A stretch of DNA of 64,000 nucleotides from Magnetovibrio sp. (lineage in GTDB: Bacteria; Pseudomonadota; Alphaproteobacteria; Rhodospirillales; Casp-alpha2): positions 1-64,000 of the forward strand of contig PBKU01000038.1 in assembly GCA_002722175.1 (NCBI GenBank), given 5' to 3'. Of the stretch, positions 33,590 to 42,343 are shown in pieces. The notes below the pieces were generated by a model. That model was not told the DNA's origin, ran no database searches, and was given only the letters and a program-made list of their open reading frames with translations. The position numbers and the translations under genes are program-made. Position 1 is the stretch's first letter, and every line of letters starts with the position of its first letter.

Positions 33590-34561
33590 TTAACTGTAGC
33601 GAATTCGAGGATCGAGCCAGGCATAAAAAATATCAACAATTATATTCGTTAAAACAAAGATTATTACGACCAGCATTACCAGTTGCTGGGTCATTGCAAA
33701 ATCCTGGTTTCCAACGGATTCAACAAACAACCTGCCCAGTCCATTTAAATTAAAAACCTGCTCGGTAACAACTAGCCCGCCCATTAGAAAAGCAAATTCA
33801 ATTGCAATTATCGTAACAACCGGCAAAAGCGAATTTTTTAACGCATGACGGTTAATAATAACTTTTTCAACCAAGCCTTTAGCTCGGGCAGTTCTAACAT
33901 AGTCTTCCCGAAGAACCTCAAGAAGCGCCGAGCGGGTCATTCTGGTAGCCACCGCTGAATATCTATATCCGGTAGCAACCGCAGGCCAAATGAGTTGAGA
34001 TAGATTTCTTAATGGATCTTCCCAAATTGGAACATAATCAATTGGGGGCATCCAGGGATCACCGAAAACCGCCTGTGTAGAAATCAATAAACCCAGAATT
34101 ATTAGTATACCAAGCCAGAAAGATGGCATGGCGATCCCTGCAATAGAGAAAGCTCGAACTAAATAATCAATCCATGTATCTTGTTTAACCGCAGAAATGA
34201 TCCCTAATGGAATGGCGATCGCAATCGCTACAAAAGTTGCCATAATGGCAACCTGCAAAGAGAGTTCGAACCGCAAGCCTATTTCGTGTGTAACAGGAAA
34301 CCCTGTCCACATCGAATCACCCAGATCAAAAACGACGTAACCCCATATGAAGTCCCAGAATTGGACCATTAAAGGCTGATCAAGCCCTAGGTTTTTCTGA
34401 CACAGAAGTACTTCTTCCGGGTCTGCGTAAAGTCCCGTCCCGGCAAGGCGGACTTCACAGACATCGCCTGGAACCAAGCGTAAAAGAAAGAAAACTAGAA
34501 CCGCAGCCCCTAGCAAAGTAGGAATCATTAGTAAAAGTCTTTTGATGATATATTTATACAT
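33590..34561 (-). CDS. DppB/OppB-type ABC permease
   Basis: A 323-residue permease with the family N-terminus YIIKRLLLMIPTLLGAAVLVFFLLRLVPGD, six predicted helices and the EAA loop LLEVLREDYVRTARAKGLVEKVIINRHALKNSLLPVVT; the end DIFYAWLDPRIRYS is standard. It pairs with the DppC-like protein. ATG at 34561, with AGAGG about ten bases upstream. A hairpin (34610-34637) lies in the 113-base gap behind the binding-protein gene. Confidence 0.92.
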   Translation of the reverse strand: MYKYIIKRLLLMIPTLLGAAVLVFFLLRLVPGDVCEVRLAGTGLYADPEEVLLCQKNLGLDQPLMVQFWDFIWGYVVFDLGDSMWTGFPVTHEIGLRFELSLQVAIMATFVAIAIAIPLGIISAVKQDTWIDYLVRAFSIAGIAMPSFWLGILIILGLLISTQAVFGDPWMPPIDYVPIWEDPLRNLSQLIWPAVATGYRYSAVATRMTRSALLEVLREDYVRTARAKGLVEKVIINRHALKNSLLPVVTIIAIEFAFLMGGLVVTEQVFNLNGLGRLFVESVGNQDFAMTQQLVMLVVIIFVLTNIIVDIFYAWLDPRIRYS

Positions 34562-34609
34562 ACAGACAACTACCTCTAAAAAGATCCTGCTAGCACGACG
34601 AACTGCTCA

Positions 34610-34637
34610 CCCACCAGCCCCGTTGGGGACTGATGGG
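34610..34637 (-). repeat. GC-rich hairpin between binding-protein and permease genes
   Basis: CCCACCAGCCCC (34610-34621) pairs with GGGGACTGATGGG (34625-34637) with one bulge and one mismatch around GTT. Hairpins here commonly protect the abundant binding-protein mRNA and reduce readthrough into permease genes. No U-run, so partial attenuation or mRNA stabilisation is inferred. Confidence 0.55.
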
Positions 34638-34674
34638 CTAGCTAGTAATATCGGACATGATTTAGTTTGGCTTA

Positions 34675-36300
34675 TTATTTGTCCAACCAAACATTGTCCA
34701 AAGACTGATTTAAATAGTGGCTAGGTGCAATACTCCACCCCTTTACGTAAGAACGGTGTGGATTGATCTTGTACCACCACAAAGTAACACCGATATGGGC
34801 CTGCTCACTAAGAGCACGGGTCTCATATTTCCGAATCAGGCTCCTTTGCTCAGACTCACTCCCTGAACGCAGTATTTTTTCGTATATTGCCTCAAGTTCC
34901 GCATCTTCGTAATTACCATAGTTGTTCCCTGCAGAGCCAAGAAATTTTGTGATGTCTGCAATCGGGTTAATGACTGACTGACAATTAAAGTCAACCGACA
35001 CATCAAAATCCCCCTTCTTACGAAGAGTTGCGTAGAACTGCGGCGATGGCTGCACGCGCTGAGTAGCATTAATTCCTACTTTCTTCCACTGGTCGATTAA
35101 CCAGGTGCCAACCACCTTATATGGTTGATCTACTGCACGGTTATTAAAGTCAACGTTTAAACCACCCGGCATTTTGTCGACCCCTGCGTCAGCCAGTAGT
35201 TTTTTAGCTTCGGCACGTGATGCATTAAGGTCCTTACTATAACCTTTTAGCTTGACCAACTCATCCATATTTGCTGCTAGCGGATGTTTTGGAAAAACTA
35301 CACCGCCAACTGTTTTCACAATTGCGATACGGCTCAGATACTTTGACCCTCCCCAACGGTCGACAGACAGTGTCAACGCCTGGCGGATCCGCGCGTCATC
35401 AAAAGGTTTGTGTTCTTGGTTTGGTGTAGCTAACAAAACACAGTTCCAATCGCTTTCCTGAACAGTAATTTTTTTACCCAGTGCTTTCACTAAGTCATCA
35501 CGGTGCTTTGGGGGGAAACCACGAAATTCAATAGCTGCTCGGTCACCACGAATTGCCGCAACCCGAACTGCCAATTTTGGGGCAGATATTGCTTTGAATC
35601 CATCTAGATAAGGCTGACCTTTATGATGGTAATCGGCAAACTTTTTTCCCTCAACGAAGGCACCTTTTTGATGCTGCACGAAACTAAATGCTCCAGTGCC
35701 GTTGATGTTTTTTTGATGCCATTTTAACCCATGCGTATCCAGGTCTTTCTTTGAATAGACAAAATTAAACGGAGTCGCCAATGCAGGTATAAAAGAACCG
35801 GTTGGGAACTTTAGTTTAAAAACAACGGTGTTCGCGTCTGGCGCAGTCACTGACTTGACCGCCTTAAAAAAAGCTTTGCGAGACGATGGAATTCCTTCTG
35901 GGGGAAATATAATTTTGTCGTAAGTTGCCTTGATATCCGCAGATGTCATGGGCGTTCCATCATGAAATTTAACCCCCGAACGGATCTTAAAGGTGTACTT
36001 TGTACCATTTTCAGTCGGCTTAGGTACATCGCCCTCACATAGGTCACATACGAAATCAGTTGGGGATGAAGGATTGCTTGGATTCACCCGGATCAATAAA
36101 CTATAAAACGGGCGTATCGGATGGATCATCCCAAAGGTTGTTTCCTTATGCCCATCATAAGAAGGAATTTTCGATCCAACGACAAAATTAAGAACGCCAC
36201 CAGACTTTGGTGACCCCGCCTTTGAAATACTGGTCCCTGCAACCGCAAGACAAAGTCCTACTGCACCGGAAACGGCCAGTTTAGTTAATGAAAACTTCAT
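34675..36300 (-). CDS. Family 5 extracellular solute-binding protein (DppA/OppA type)
   Basis: A 541-residue periplasmic binding protein with a Sec signal peptide (MKFSLTKLAVSGAVGLCLAV, cleavage near SKAG). Family 5 marks: YTFKIRSGVKFHDGTPMTSADI (the SBP_bac_5 signature), NGTGAFSFVQHQKGAFVEGK, and DARIRQALTLSVDRWGG. No lipobox Cys, so it is a free periplasmic protein. The family binds peptides, nickel complexes, opines, glutathione and other solutes; the ligand cannot be deduced. It is encoded inside the five-gene importer operon, after the two ATPases. ATG at 36300. Confidence 0.92.
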   Translation of the reverse strand: MKFSLTKLAVSGAVGLCLAVAGTSISKAGSPKSGGVLNFVVGSKIPSYDGHKETTFGMIHPIRPFYSLLIRVNPSNPSSPTDFVCDLCEGDVPKPTENGTKYTFKIRSGVKFHDGTPMTSADIKATYDKIIFPPEGIPSSRKAFFKAVKSVTAPDANTVVFKLKFPTGSFIPALATPFNFVYSKKDLDTHGLKWHQKNINGTGAFSFVQHQKGAFVEGKKFADYHHKGQPYLDGFKAISAPKLAVRVAAIRGDRAAIEFRGFPPKHRDDLVKALGKKITVQESDWNCVLLATPNQEHKPFDDARIRQALTLSVDRWGGSKYLSRIAIVKTVGGVVFPKHPLAANMDELVKLKGYSKDLNASRAEAKKLLADAGVDKMPGGLNVDFNNRAVDQPYKVVGTWLIDQWKKVGINATQRVQPSPQFYATLRKKGDFDVSVDFNCQSVINPIADITKFLGSAGNNYGNYEDAELEAIYEKILRSGSESEQRSLIRKYETRALSEQAHIGVTLWWYKINPHRSYVKGWSIAPSHYLNQSLDNVWLDK

Positions 36301-36371
36301 TTAATAGTCTCCTCCCTGTAAAGTTTGGGTGAAAATCACCCGGCTACCATGCGATCCACATTTTTGTGGCC

Positions 36372-37400
36372 TCACACCTCTGAACAGGCCACCCAGTGGC
36401 CTGGTTTAATTTCTCTAAATTCGGGTTTGTTCATACTACAACGATCAACAGCCTTTGGGCAACGGGGATGAAATACGCATCCACTTGGCGGGTTGATCGG
36501 GCTCGGAATTTCCCCCTTAATAACCGTATGGCCTCGCCGACCTTCAATTTCCGGGTCTGGAATTGGCACTGCTTCCAATAATAGCTGGGTGTAAGGATGC
36601 TGAGGTGCATTAAACAACTCGTCACAGTCCGCTAATTCCACCATATTTCCAAGATACATAACAGCAACCCTATGGCACAAATGACGCACTACACTTAGGT
36701 CGTGCGAAATAAAAAGATAAGTTAGCCCAAATTCATCGCGCAAGTCTTCAAGCAAATTTATAACTTGAGCCTGGATTGAGACGTCTAGGGCAGACACTGC
36801 TTCATCACATATAATGAACTCTGGATTCATGGCAAGTGCCCTTGCTATACCAATTCGTTGTCGCTGCCCCCCGGACATTTCATGCGGATATCGATCTGCA
36901 AACTTAGCCGGCAATCCGCAAAAATTAAGAAGATCTCCTACCCGTTTTTCACGCTCTTTCTTATCTGGAAGAATACGATGCACTGACAACGGTTCTCCAA
37001 TAATTTCGCCTATCTTCATCCTCGGGTTAAGAGAACTGTAGGGATCTTGAAATATAACCTGAATTTTTTGGCGAACAGGTATTAAATCCTTATCGGTAAG
37101 CTCATTTAAGTCTTGACCATAAAACATAATTTTCCCGGCCGTAGGGTTTTCCAACTCTAGAATGCAACGGCCTATTGTCGTTTTCCCACACCCGGACTCT
37201 CCCACTAGCCCCAGTGTTTCTCCTCGCCTAATTTGAAAATCTATCCCGTCGACGGCTTTTACCGTAGCGACAATACGATTGAATACAACACCTTCCATAA
37301 CCGGAAAGTGCATTTTCAAACCTTTGACATCAACCAATATATCCCCGGAAAGGTCCCCTTTAGTGTGAGTGTGGTTTTTCTGCATTAAAGGCTGGTTCAT
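36372..37400 (-). CDS. DppF/OppF-type ABC ATPase
   Basis: A 342-residue ATPase: Walker [11 protein letters not shown]-loop [18 protein letters not shown], signature [16 protein letters not shown], Walker [14 protein letters not shown]-loop FISHDLSVV, and the C-terminal oligopeptide-transporter domain with [15 protein letters not shown], whose cysteines may bind an iron-sulfur cluster in the family. It forms the heterodimer with the DppD-like ATPase encoded 5 bases upstream. ATG at 37400. A small GGGTG/CACCC hairpin (36327-36341) lies in the gap to the binding-protein gene. Confidence 0.93.
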   Translation of the reverse strand: MNQPLMQKNHTHTKGDLSGDILVDVKGLKMHFPVMEGVVFNRIVATVKAVDGIDFQIRRGETLGLVGESGCGKTTIGRCILELENPTAGKIMFYGQDLNELTDKDLIPVRQKIQVIFQDPYSSLNPRMKIGEIIGEPLSVHRILPDKKEREKRVGDLLNFCGLPAKFADRYPHEMSGGQRQRIGIARALAMNPEFIICDEAVSALDVSIQAQVINLLEDLRDEFGLTYLFISHDLSVVRHLCHRVAVMYLGNMVELADCDELFNAPQHPYTQLLLEAVPIPDPEIEGRRGHTVIKGEIPSPINPPSGCVFHPRCPKAVDRCSMNKPEFREIKPGHWVACSEV

Positions 37401-37405
37401 ATGAA

Positions 37406-38395
37406 CTATCCGTTCGGTGCTGATTCAAAGTTATCTGCGTTCCAACACGCCGAGAAGTGTCCCTCCTCCACTTCCTCAAGAGCTGGAAATTCACCGTTGC
37501 ATTTTTCTGAAGCAAAACGGCAACGTGGACGGAAGGCACACGACCTGTCCAAACGCGACAAATCCGGGGGCTGCCCTTCTACCGGATCTAATTTCGCGGC
37601 TCTGGCCTGATCCATTCGAGGAACTGAATTCAAGAGTGCCAAGGTGTATGGATGCTTCGGCGAATGATAAATATCCAACGCCGAACCTTGTTCAATTATA
37701 CGCCCGGCATACATTACGTTTACCTTGTCTGCATACCGCGCAACCACCCCAAGATTATGAGTGATTATAATCATCGCAACCCCAAGGTCCCTGGTCAAAT
37801 TTTTCAACAGCTCCAGAATTTGCGCCTGGATTGTCACATCAAGTGCCGTGGTCGGCTCATCGGCAATAATTATTTTTGGCTCACATGCTAAAGCCATGGC
37901 AATCATCACCCTTTGACGCATACCACCGGAGAGATGATGAGGATATTGATCTAAACGTCGCTCGGGCTCGGAAATGCCAACCATACCTAGAAGTTCAATG
38001 GAACGCTTACGCGCCGCTCCTTGAGATACGCCCATATGGGCAATCATCGTTTCGCTCAGCTGCAAACCAATGGACAAAACCGGGTTAAGGGAGGTCATCG
38101 GCTCCTGGAATATCATTGCAATATCTCTACCACGTATTTGACGGATTTCCTCTTCACTAAGTTCCAGCAGGTTTGAACCGGCAAACCGTATTTCACCACC
38201 AACTATCCTACCAGGAGGCCAGGGTATAAGCCGCAATACAGACATGGCAGTAACCGACTTTCCACAGCCAGATTCCCCAACCACCGCAACGGTCTCACCT
38301 TCTTCTACCGAATACGACACCCCATCAACAGCCTTTACTGTCCCTTCAGAAGTAAAGAACTGTGTCCGGAGATTATCAATCTCAAGAAGAGCCAC
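37406..38395 (-). CDS. DppD/OppD-type ABC ATPase
   Basis: A 329-residue ATPase: Walker [12 protein letters not shown]-loop [15 protein letters not shown], signature [16 protein letters not shown], Walker [13 protein letters not shown]-loop [14 protein letters not shown], and the C-terminal [16 protein letters not shown] cysteine motif. First gene of the importer operon. The start is GTG at 38395 with a GGGGGGAAGG tract just upstream and no usable ATG. Two inverted repeats lie in its promoter region. Confidence 0.92.
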   Translation of the reverse strand: MALLEIDNLRTQFFTSEGTVKAVDGVSYSVEEGETVAVVGESGCGKSVTAMSVLRLIPWPPGRIVGGEIRFAGSNLLELSEEEIRQIRGRDIAMIFQEPMTSLNPVLSIGLQLSETMIAHMGVSQGAARKRSIELLGMVGISEPERRLDQYPHHLSGGMRQRVMIAMALACEPKIIIADEPTTALDVTIQAQILELLKNLTRDLGVAMIIITHNLGVVARYADKVNVMYAGRIIEQGSALDIYHSPKHPYTLALLNSVPRMDQARAAKLDPVEGQPPDLSRLDRSCAFRPRCRFASEKCNGEFPALEEVEEGHFSACWNADNFESAPNG

Positions 38396-38708
38396 ACCTT
38401 CCCCCCATGCTATCCAACTGGCAACTAATTAACTATGGACTTAGTTAACCATTAAAAAAACTACTCTTGACCTGCCGACGGTAGAAACAACCAACCCTGA
38501 TGTCAATCGACTTCCTTTTCTTTTATTAATCACACGATTAAGGAAAATCTGAAAAAACAGTAAGTATTAAGCTCTAATTTCTAAAAACATCAAATACTTT
38601 ATCATTTATTTTCCCATTTTTTTTCACTAACCTTGTTTTAAAGTTTTTTGAACAGTGAAATATAAACCTACAGACCGCGTTTGAAATATTTAAGAAGGAA
38701 CAAGATAC
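38396..38708. promoter_or_regulatory. Divergent importer/CMD control region with two inverted repeats
   Basis: A 313-base gene-free region. TTAACTA (38429-38435) and TAGTTAA (38442-38448) are exact inverted copies around TGGACT, 34 bases before the importer GTG. TTAATC (38526-38531) and GATTAA (38536-38541) are exact around ACAC. Both have operator-like geometry. The rest is AT-rich with no clear sigma-70 pair on either strand. Confidence 0.45.
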
Positions 38709-39113
38709 ATGTCGTCAGAGCAATATGAAACGGGCCTTAGATATCGAAGAGAAGTTCTTGGAGATGCATATGTTGATTTAGCGCTAAATAACGCAGATGA
38801 TTTTAACAGAGACTTCCAGAAAATGGTTACCGAATATTGCTGGGGTGGCACATGGGGGCGCGGCCTGTTATCAAAAAAACAACGCTCTATATTAAATTTG
38901 GGTATGATAGCTGCTCTAAACCGCCCACACGAATTTAAAATACATTTTAGAGGTGCCATAACGAATGGACTTACCTTGGCTGAACTTCGAGAAATTTTGC
39001 TCCAAATTTCTGTATACTGTGGCGTTCCAGCCGGCGTAGAGGCTTTTAAAATAGCCCGGGAGGTCTTCGAAGAACAGGGGATTGACACATCAGATATTGA
39101 CAAAAAAGCATAG
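38709..39113 (+). CDS. Carboxymuconolactone decarboxylase-like protein (PcaC type)
   Basis: A 134-residue AhpD-like/CMD-family protein. It matches the PcaC pattern YETGLRYRREVLGDAYVDLAL at the N-terminus, then VTEYCWGGTWGRGLLSKKQRSILNLGMIAALNRPHEFKIHFRGAITNGLTLAELREILLQISVYCGVPAGVEAF. PcaC decarboxylates gamma-carboxymuconolactone in protocatechuate breakdown. The CxxC redox motif of AhpD is absent, in line with a non-redox enzyme. ATG at 38709 follows AAGGAAC. No other pca gene is in the window, so the substrate may differ; it converges on an RraA/HMG-aldolase gene, which is also linked to aromatic degradation in some bacteria. Confidence 0.85.
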   Translation: MSSEQYETGLRYRREVLGDAYVDLALNNADDFNRDFQKMVTEYCWGGTWGRGLLSKKQRSILNLGMIAALNRPHEFKIHFRGAITNGLTLAELREILLQISVYCGVPAGVEAFKIAREVFEEQGIDTSDIDKKA

Positions 39114-39249
39114 CGCAACCAGATAAACCACCTATCTAGTTAGGCCGAAGGTACTGAAGGCGCACAGCGCAACATAAGTCCTTCAATTAAAGCTTAATTA
39201 AAATTAATTAAACAGATTCTCCGTACTTAACCCCTCTTTTTACATGATC

Positions 39250-39741
39250 TTATTTTGCATTAGCCGTTAAGACAACCACACCGTCCCGATCGGCATAAAT
39301 ATAATCACCCGAATTAACAACGACATCTCCTAAAACCGTGGATTTTTTGAGGCCACCTATACCGTCCTGTGATGGACGCTTAGGAGAACTACCAATAGCC
39401 TTAATTCCAATATCGATCTCAACAATCTCATGCTGGTCTCTAATAGCACCATTAAAAATCAATCCTTCCCAACCAGAACTGCAGGCTTTGGCTGCAATCT
39501 TCCCGCCACAAAGAGCCCGGCGAAGGGAGCCCTGCCCATTGACTAAGAGAACTTTACCTTCACCATCACTTGCTAAGAGTTCTTTTATTCCCCGAATATC
39601 CTCAAAAGTTGAATAGATGACGGCTACCCCTTGAAATTCATGCTTCTTACCATAATCCTTAAAATTAATCTGGATAACTGAGGCCTCAGGATATTCATCG
39701 CATATGTCAGCCGTACGAATGATGCTCTTATTAATATTCAT
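39250..39741 (-). CDS. RraA/HMG-aldolase family protein
   Basis: A 163-residue swivel-fold protein, the usual length of RraA. It carries the complete metal-dependent aldolase motif G-x20-R-D-x2-E (Gly80, Arg101, Asp102, Glu105) in the segment NGAIRDQHEIVEIDIGIKA, where E. coli RraA lacks the Asp. It is therefore likelier to be a 4-hydroxy-4-methyl-2-oxoglutarate/oxaloacetate-type aldolase than only a ribonuclease E inhibitor. The frame extends 17 codons upstream, but ATG at 39741 has GGAG upstream and starts the conserved block (IIRTADICDEYP). It converges on the CMD-like gene. Confidence 0.82.
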   Translation of the reverse strand: MNINKSIIRTADICDEYPEASVIQINFKDYGKKHEFQGVAVIYSTFEDIRGIKELLASDGEGKVLLVNGQGSLRRALCGGKIAAKACSSGWEGLIFNGAIRDQHEIVEIDIGIKAIGSSPKRPSQDGIGGLKKSTVLGDVVVNSGDYIYADRDGVVVLTANAK

Positions 39742-39886
39742 ATAATGTTTTCTCCACATTCCCCATAGAATTACACGCAATTGGAAACACACCCGAATAT
39801 ATAAAAAATGATTCTGGCGCTTCTTTTAGTGAAACCTTGGTCAGAGCAGCAGAAATTCGCGCTGATCAAGAGCAAAAAACCTTAAT

Positions 39887-39901
39887 TAATAAAATTTATT
39901 A
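39887..39901. repeat. 15-bp AT palindrome between the MFS and RraA-like genes
   Basis: TAATAAA-A-TTTATTA is a perfect dyad about 150 bases upstream of the RraA-like ATG and about 100 bases past the MFS stop. It lies in a 265-base gene-free gap that otherwise shows nothing distinctive. A/T-only palindromes arise often by chance here, so the functional claim is weak. Confidence 0.3.
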
Positions 39902-40006
39902 GGAGATCCATTTTATCATATCCTAGCTATCGTTCACATAATCGTTAAACTCACCTAACTTTGGTCAGGAAAATAGCTTAAAACAATTTAACATCAAACT
40001 TGTTTT

Positions 40007-41206
40007 TTACCCTCTCTCCCTAAACCAGAAAGCAATCATTGCGGTGCCGATCGCAACCATTAAAGCTGTCACAAGCCAGCTGATCTGGTAATTCATACTC
40101 AGATCTACCATGGCTCCAAATACCACGGGCCCTAGCATGCCTCCAATATGGATCCCAAGCATATTATAGCCCATAGCTGAACCGGCGAGCTGAGGCTTGA
40201 CCATCCCCACCCCGATCGCCTGCCCAACAGGGGCAAAAGCGGCTATTGTAATTCCGAGTCCTATAATAGAAGTAAACCCAAAAGCCCAAAGACGCCATCC
40301 AGGATCAACCATTAAAATAAGTACTAGAAAAATTGTCGCAGTAAAACATAACCAGACAAGCAACGTCGATCTTCGCCCCTTAAAAGCTGTATCACTTAAA
40401 ATGCCCCAGACAACCCTTGCTATTGCACTGACTCCATGAACACACCCAAGCATAATACCTGCAAATGACTGGGAGGCTAAAGCAACCTCAGTTAAGAACA
40501 GGGTCAGAAAAGAAAAGAAGTTAGCTTGCCCAAAATTTAGAAATCCATTAGCCCAGACAAAAATATTTACGTTTGTATCACGGGTCACCTTAATGATGCT
40601 TTTTATAGGGTTCACAAATTCTCTTCGATCGCTCATTTTATCAAAATGCAGTAAATTTAGACTTAGCAGCCCATTAAACCCGATCCCCAATGCGACCCAG
40701 AGCATAATAAACCGCCAATCAAACCACTCAGCCAACACCCCATTTCCAGCTGCAACAATACCGCCAACCGGAACACCTAACTGTTTTAATCCCATCGCCA
40801 ACCCCCGTCTATCAGAAGGAAACCAGTCGAGAACACCACGACTAGTAGACGGGTTTGTCATAGCGTAGCCGATCCCCATCAAAAACATCGCACCAAGGCA
40901 CAGAAAGTAGCTTGATGCAAAGGAAAGGGCTATAGCTGAAAGAAGCATAATAATGTGCGACACTACGATTACACGTGCAACACCAAAACGGTCAGTTAAT
41001 CCGCCTGATGGTAGAGACCAGAAAGCCTGGGCTCCATAATACGCGGTGACAAACAACCCAAACTGCGTTGCAGATAACTCCAGATCACGGGAAATCACGG
41101 GAGCCATCGCAAGGACTGAAACTATATTTGCGGTCCCCACAATATGCGTTGAAGCTAACAATGAAAGACATATCGTCCATGGGTTTTTATAACTAAGAAG
41201 TCTCAT
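40007..41206 (-). CDS. MFS transporter
   Basis: A 399-residue major facilitator with 12 predicted helices. Motif A is visible between helices 2 and 3 as GGLTDRFGVARVIV; the first half also has GIGYAMTNPSTSRGVLDWFPSDRRGLAMGLKQLGVPVGG, typical of anion/organic-acid MFS families. The second half begins after the loop FDKMSDRREFVNPIKSII. ATG at 41206 is used; a TTG at 41215 has GGGAG about ten bases upstream and could be the real start (adding three residues). A long stem-loop (41230-41270) sits in its leader. Substrate unknown; neighbours suggest a carboxylic acid. Confidence 0.86.
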   Translation of the reverse strand: MRLLSYKNPWTICLSLLASTHIVGTANIVSVLAMAPVISRDLELSATQFGLFVTAYYGAQAFWSLPSGGLTDRFGVARVIVVSHIIMLLSAIALSFASSYFLCLGAMFLMGIGYAMTNPSTSRGVLDWFPSDRRGLAMGLKQLGVPVGGIVAAGNGVLAEWFDWRFIMLWVALGIGFNGLLSLNLLHFDKMSDRREFVNPIKSIIKVTRDTNVNIFVWANGFLNFGQANFFSFLTLFLTEVALASQSFAGIMLGCVHGVSAIARVVWGILSDTAFKGRRSTLLVWLCFTATIFLVLILMVDPGWRLWAFGFTSIIGLGITIAAFAPVGQAIGVGMVKPQLAGSAMGYNMLGIHIGGMLGPVVFGAMVDLSMNYQISWLVTALMVAIGTAMIAFWFRERG

Positions 41207-41229
41207 AGCATACAACTAGCGCATTCTCC

Positions 41230-41270
41230 CAAAGAAATTTTTCCTGTAGCAGGGAACCTTCATTTCTTTG
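41230..41270 (-). promoter_or_regulatory. 41-base stem-loop in the MFS gene leader
   Basis: CAAAGAAAT (41230-41238) and ATTTCTTTG (41262-41270) are exact 9-bp arms, and inside them TTCCTG (41241-41246) pairs with CAGGGAA (41250-41256) with one bulge around a TAG loop. On the minus strand the outer stem ends next to GGGAG, the putative ribosome site, and a two-codon ATG-CGC-TAG frame. This looks like a translation-controlling leader structure; no known riboswitch class is recognised. Confidence 0.5.
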
Positions 41271-41481
41271 AATATAGAAATAAGTCAAATATAGAATTAA
41301 TGTCATAGGTCCGAGGATAAAATGTTAATATATCTTGTTACTTAAAAAAATACTGGGTGAACCAATATTGTCCTGAACATACTACAAAAATAAATCCGTG
41401 TTTTCCGTGAGGCTAAAAATGTACTAAAATTATTATAATTCAACCATTAATTTGATCGTTTTTTAATCAGGATCGGTTAAA

Positions 41482-42276
41482 ATGTATAAGAAATATAAAA
41501 CGCTCAGTTTGGAAACGACATCCCCTAATATTCTATTAGTTACGCTTAACCGACCAGAAAGCGCAAATGCCCTTAATACCGAAATGGGAGAGGAGCTGTT
41601 AGATATCTGGTCATCCTTTTATCGAGACCAGAAGAAAATTAGATCTATTGTCCTAACAGGAGAAGGGAACCGTGCATTTTGTGCAGGAGCTGACCTAAAA
41701 GAACGAAACGGCATGAAAAAAAACAGCTGGCAGCAGCAACATGCTCTATTCGAACAGATGATCCGTGCCATGATGGACTGTCCAGTTCCTATTATCGCAG
41801 CGGTTAACGGAGCGGCATTTGCAGGAGGCCTTGAAATTGCTCTCGCTTGTGACTTCATATATGCAACCAGAAAAAGCCGGTTTGCTTTTACCGAAGTGTC
41901 AATTGGAATTATGCCCGGAGCGGCTGGAACCCAGAATCTCCCTAAAACAGTTGGAATCAGACGAGCAAAAGAAATAATCCTTAGTGCGCAACCCTTTACC
42001 GCTGAACAAGCTCTCGCATGGGGTTTGGTTAACAAAATTGTTCCAACTGGCAAATTAATATTGAATGCAACCCATACGGCTAAACGTATAGCAAAACATG
42101 CGCCACTTGCTATTCGCAATGCAAAAAAATCGATTAATGCTGCAATTTCTTCAGACTTTAAAACAGGTTATGACTTTGAAATCGCGCTGTATAACCAGTT
42201 AGTCGGAACCAGTGACCAGATAGAAGGAATTTTGTCATTTAACGAAAAAAGAAAGCCTAAATTCAAAGGGCAATAG
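41482..42276 (+). CDS. Enoyl-CoA hydratase (both catalytic Glu present)
   Basis: A 264-residue crotonase-fold enzyme. The oxyanion-hole segments are AFCAGADLKER and GAAFAGGLEIALACDFIYA, with the first catalytic Glu in LEIA. The second Glu is in FTEVSIGIMPGAAGTQNLPKTVG, the normal hydratase pattern PGAGGTQ. Of the four crotonases in the window it is the only one with the canonical syn-hydratase pair, so enoyl-CoA hydration or methylglutaconyl-CoA hydratase-type activity is plausible. ATG at 41482 lies after AGGATCGG. It is divergent from the MFS transporter and converges on tesA. Confidence 0.87.
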   Translation: MYKKYKTLSLETTSPNILLVTLNRPESANALNTEMGEELLDIWSSFYRDQKKIRSIVLTGEGNRAFCAGADLKERNGMKKNSWQQQHALFEQMIRAMMDCPVPIIAAVNGAAFAGGLEIALACDFIYATRKSRFAFTEVSIGIMPGAAGTQNLPKTVGIRRAKEIILSAQPFTAEQALAWGLVNKIVPTGKLILNATHTAKRIAKHAPLAIRNAKKSINAAISSDFKTGYDFEIALYNQLVGTSDQIEGILSFNEKRKPKFKGQ

Positions 42277-42343
42277 AAATAACAATTCTTTAAAATTTAG
42301 TAAATAGTATGACTTCCACCAGATTTTCCTTAAACATAATCGC

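Noticed and set aside
36327-36341. GGGTG/CACCC hairpin between the importer ATPase and binding-protein genes as a terminator
   Set aside because: Only five base pairs and no U-run, and the genes on both sides belong to one importer, so termination is unlikely.
38690-39118. 142-codon minus-strand frame over the CMD-like gene
   Set aside because: The + strand frame has a clear PcaC pattern and a ribosome site; the antisense frame has neither.
41619-42119. 166-codon minus-strand frame inside the enoyl-CoA hydratase at 41482
   Set aside because: It mirrors a crotonase with all catalytic motifs; no start signal or domain of its own.
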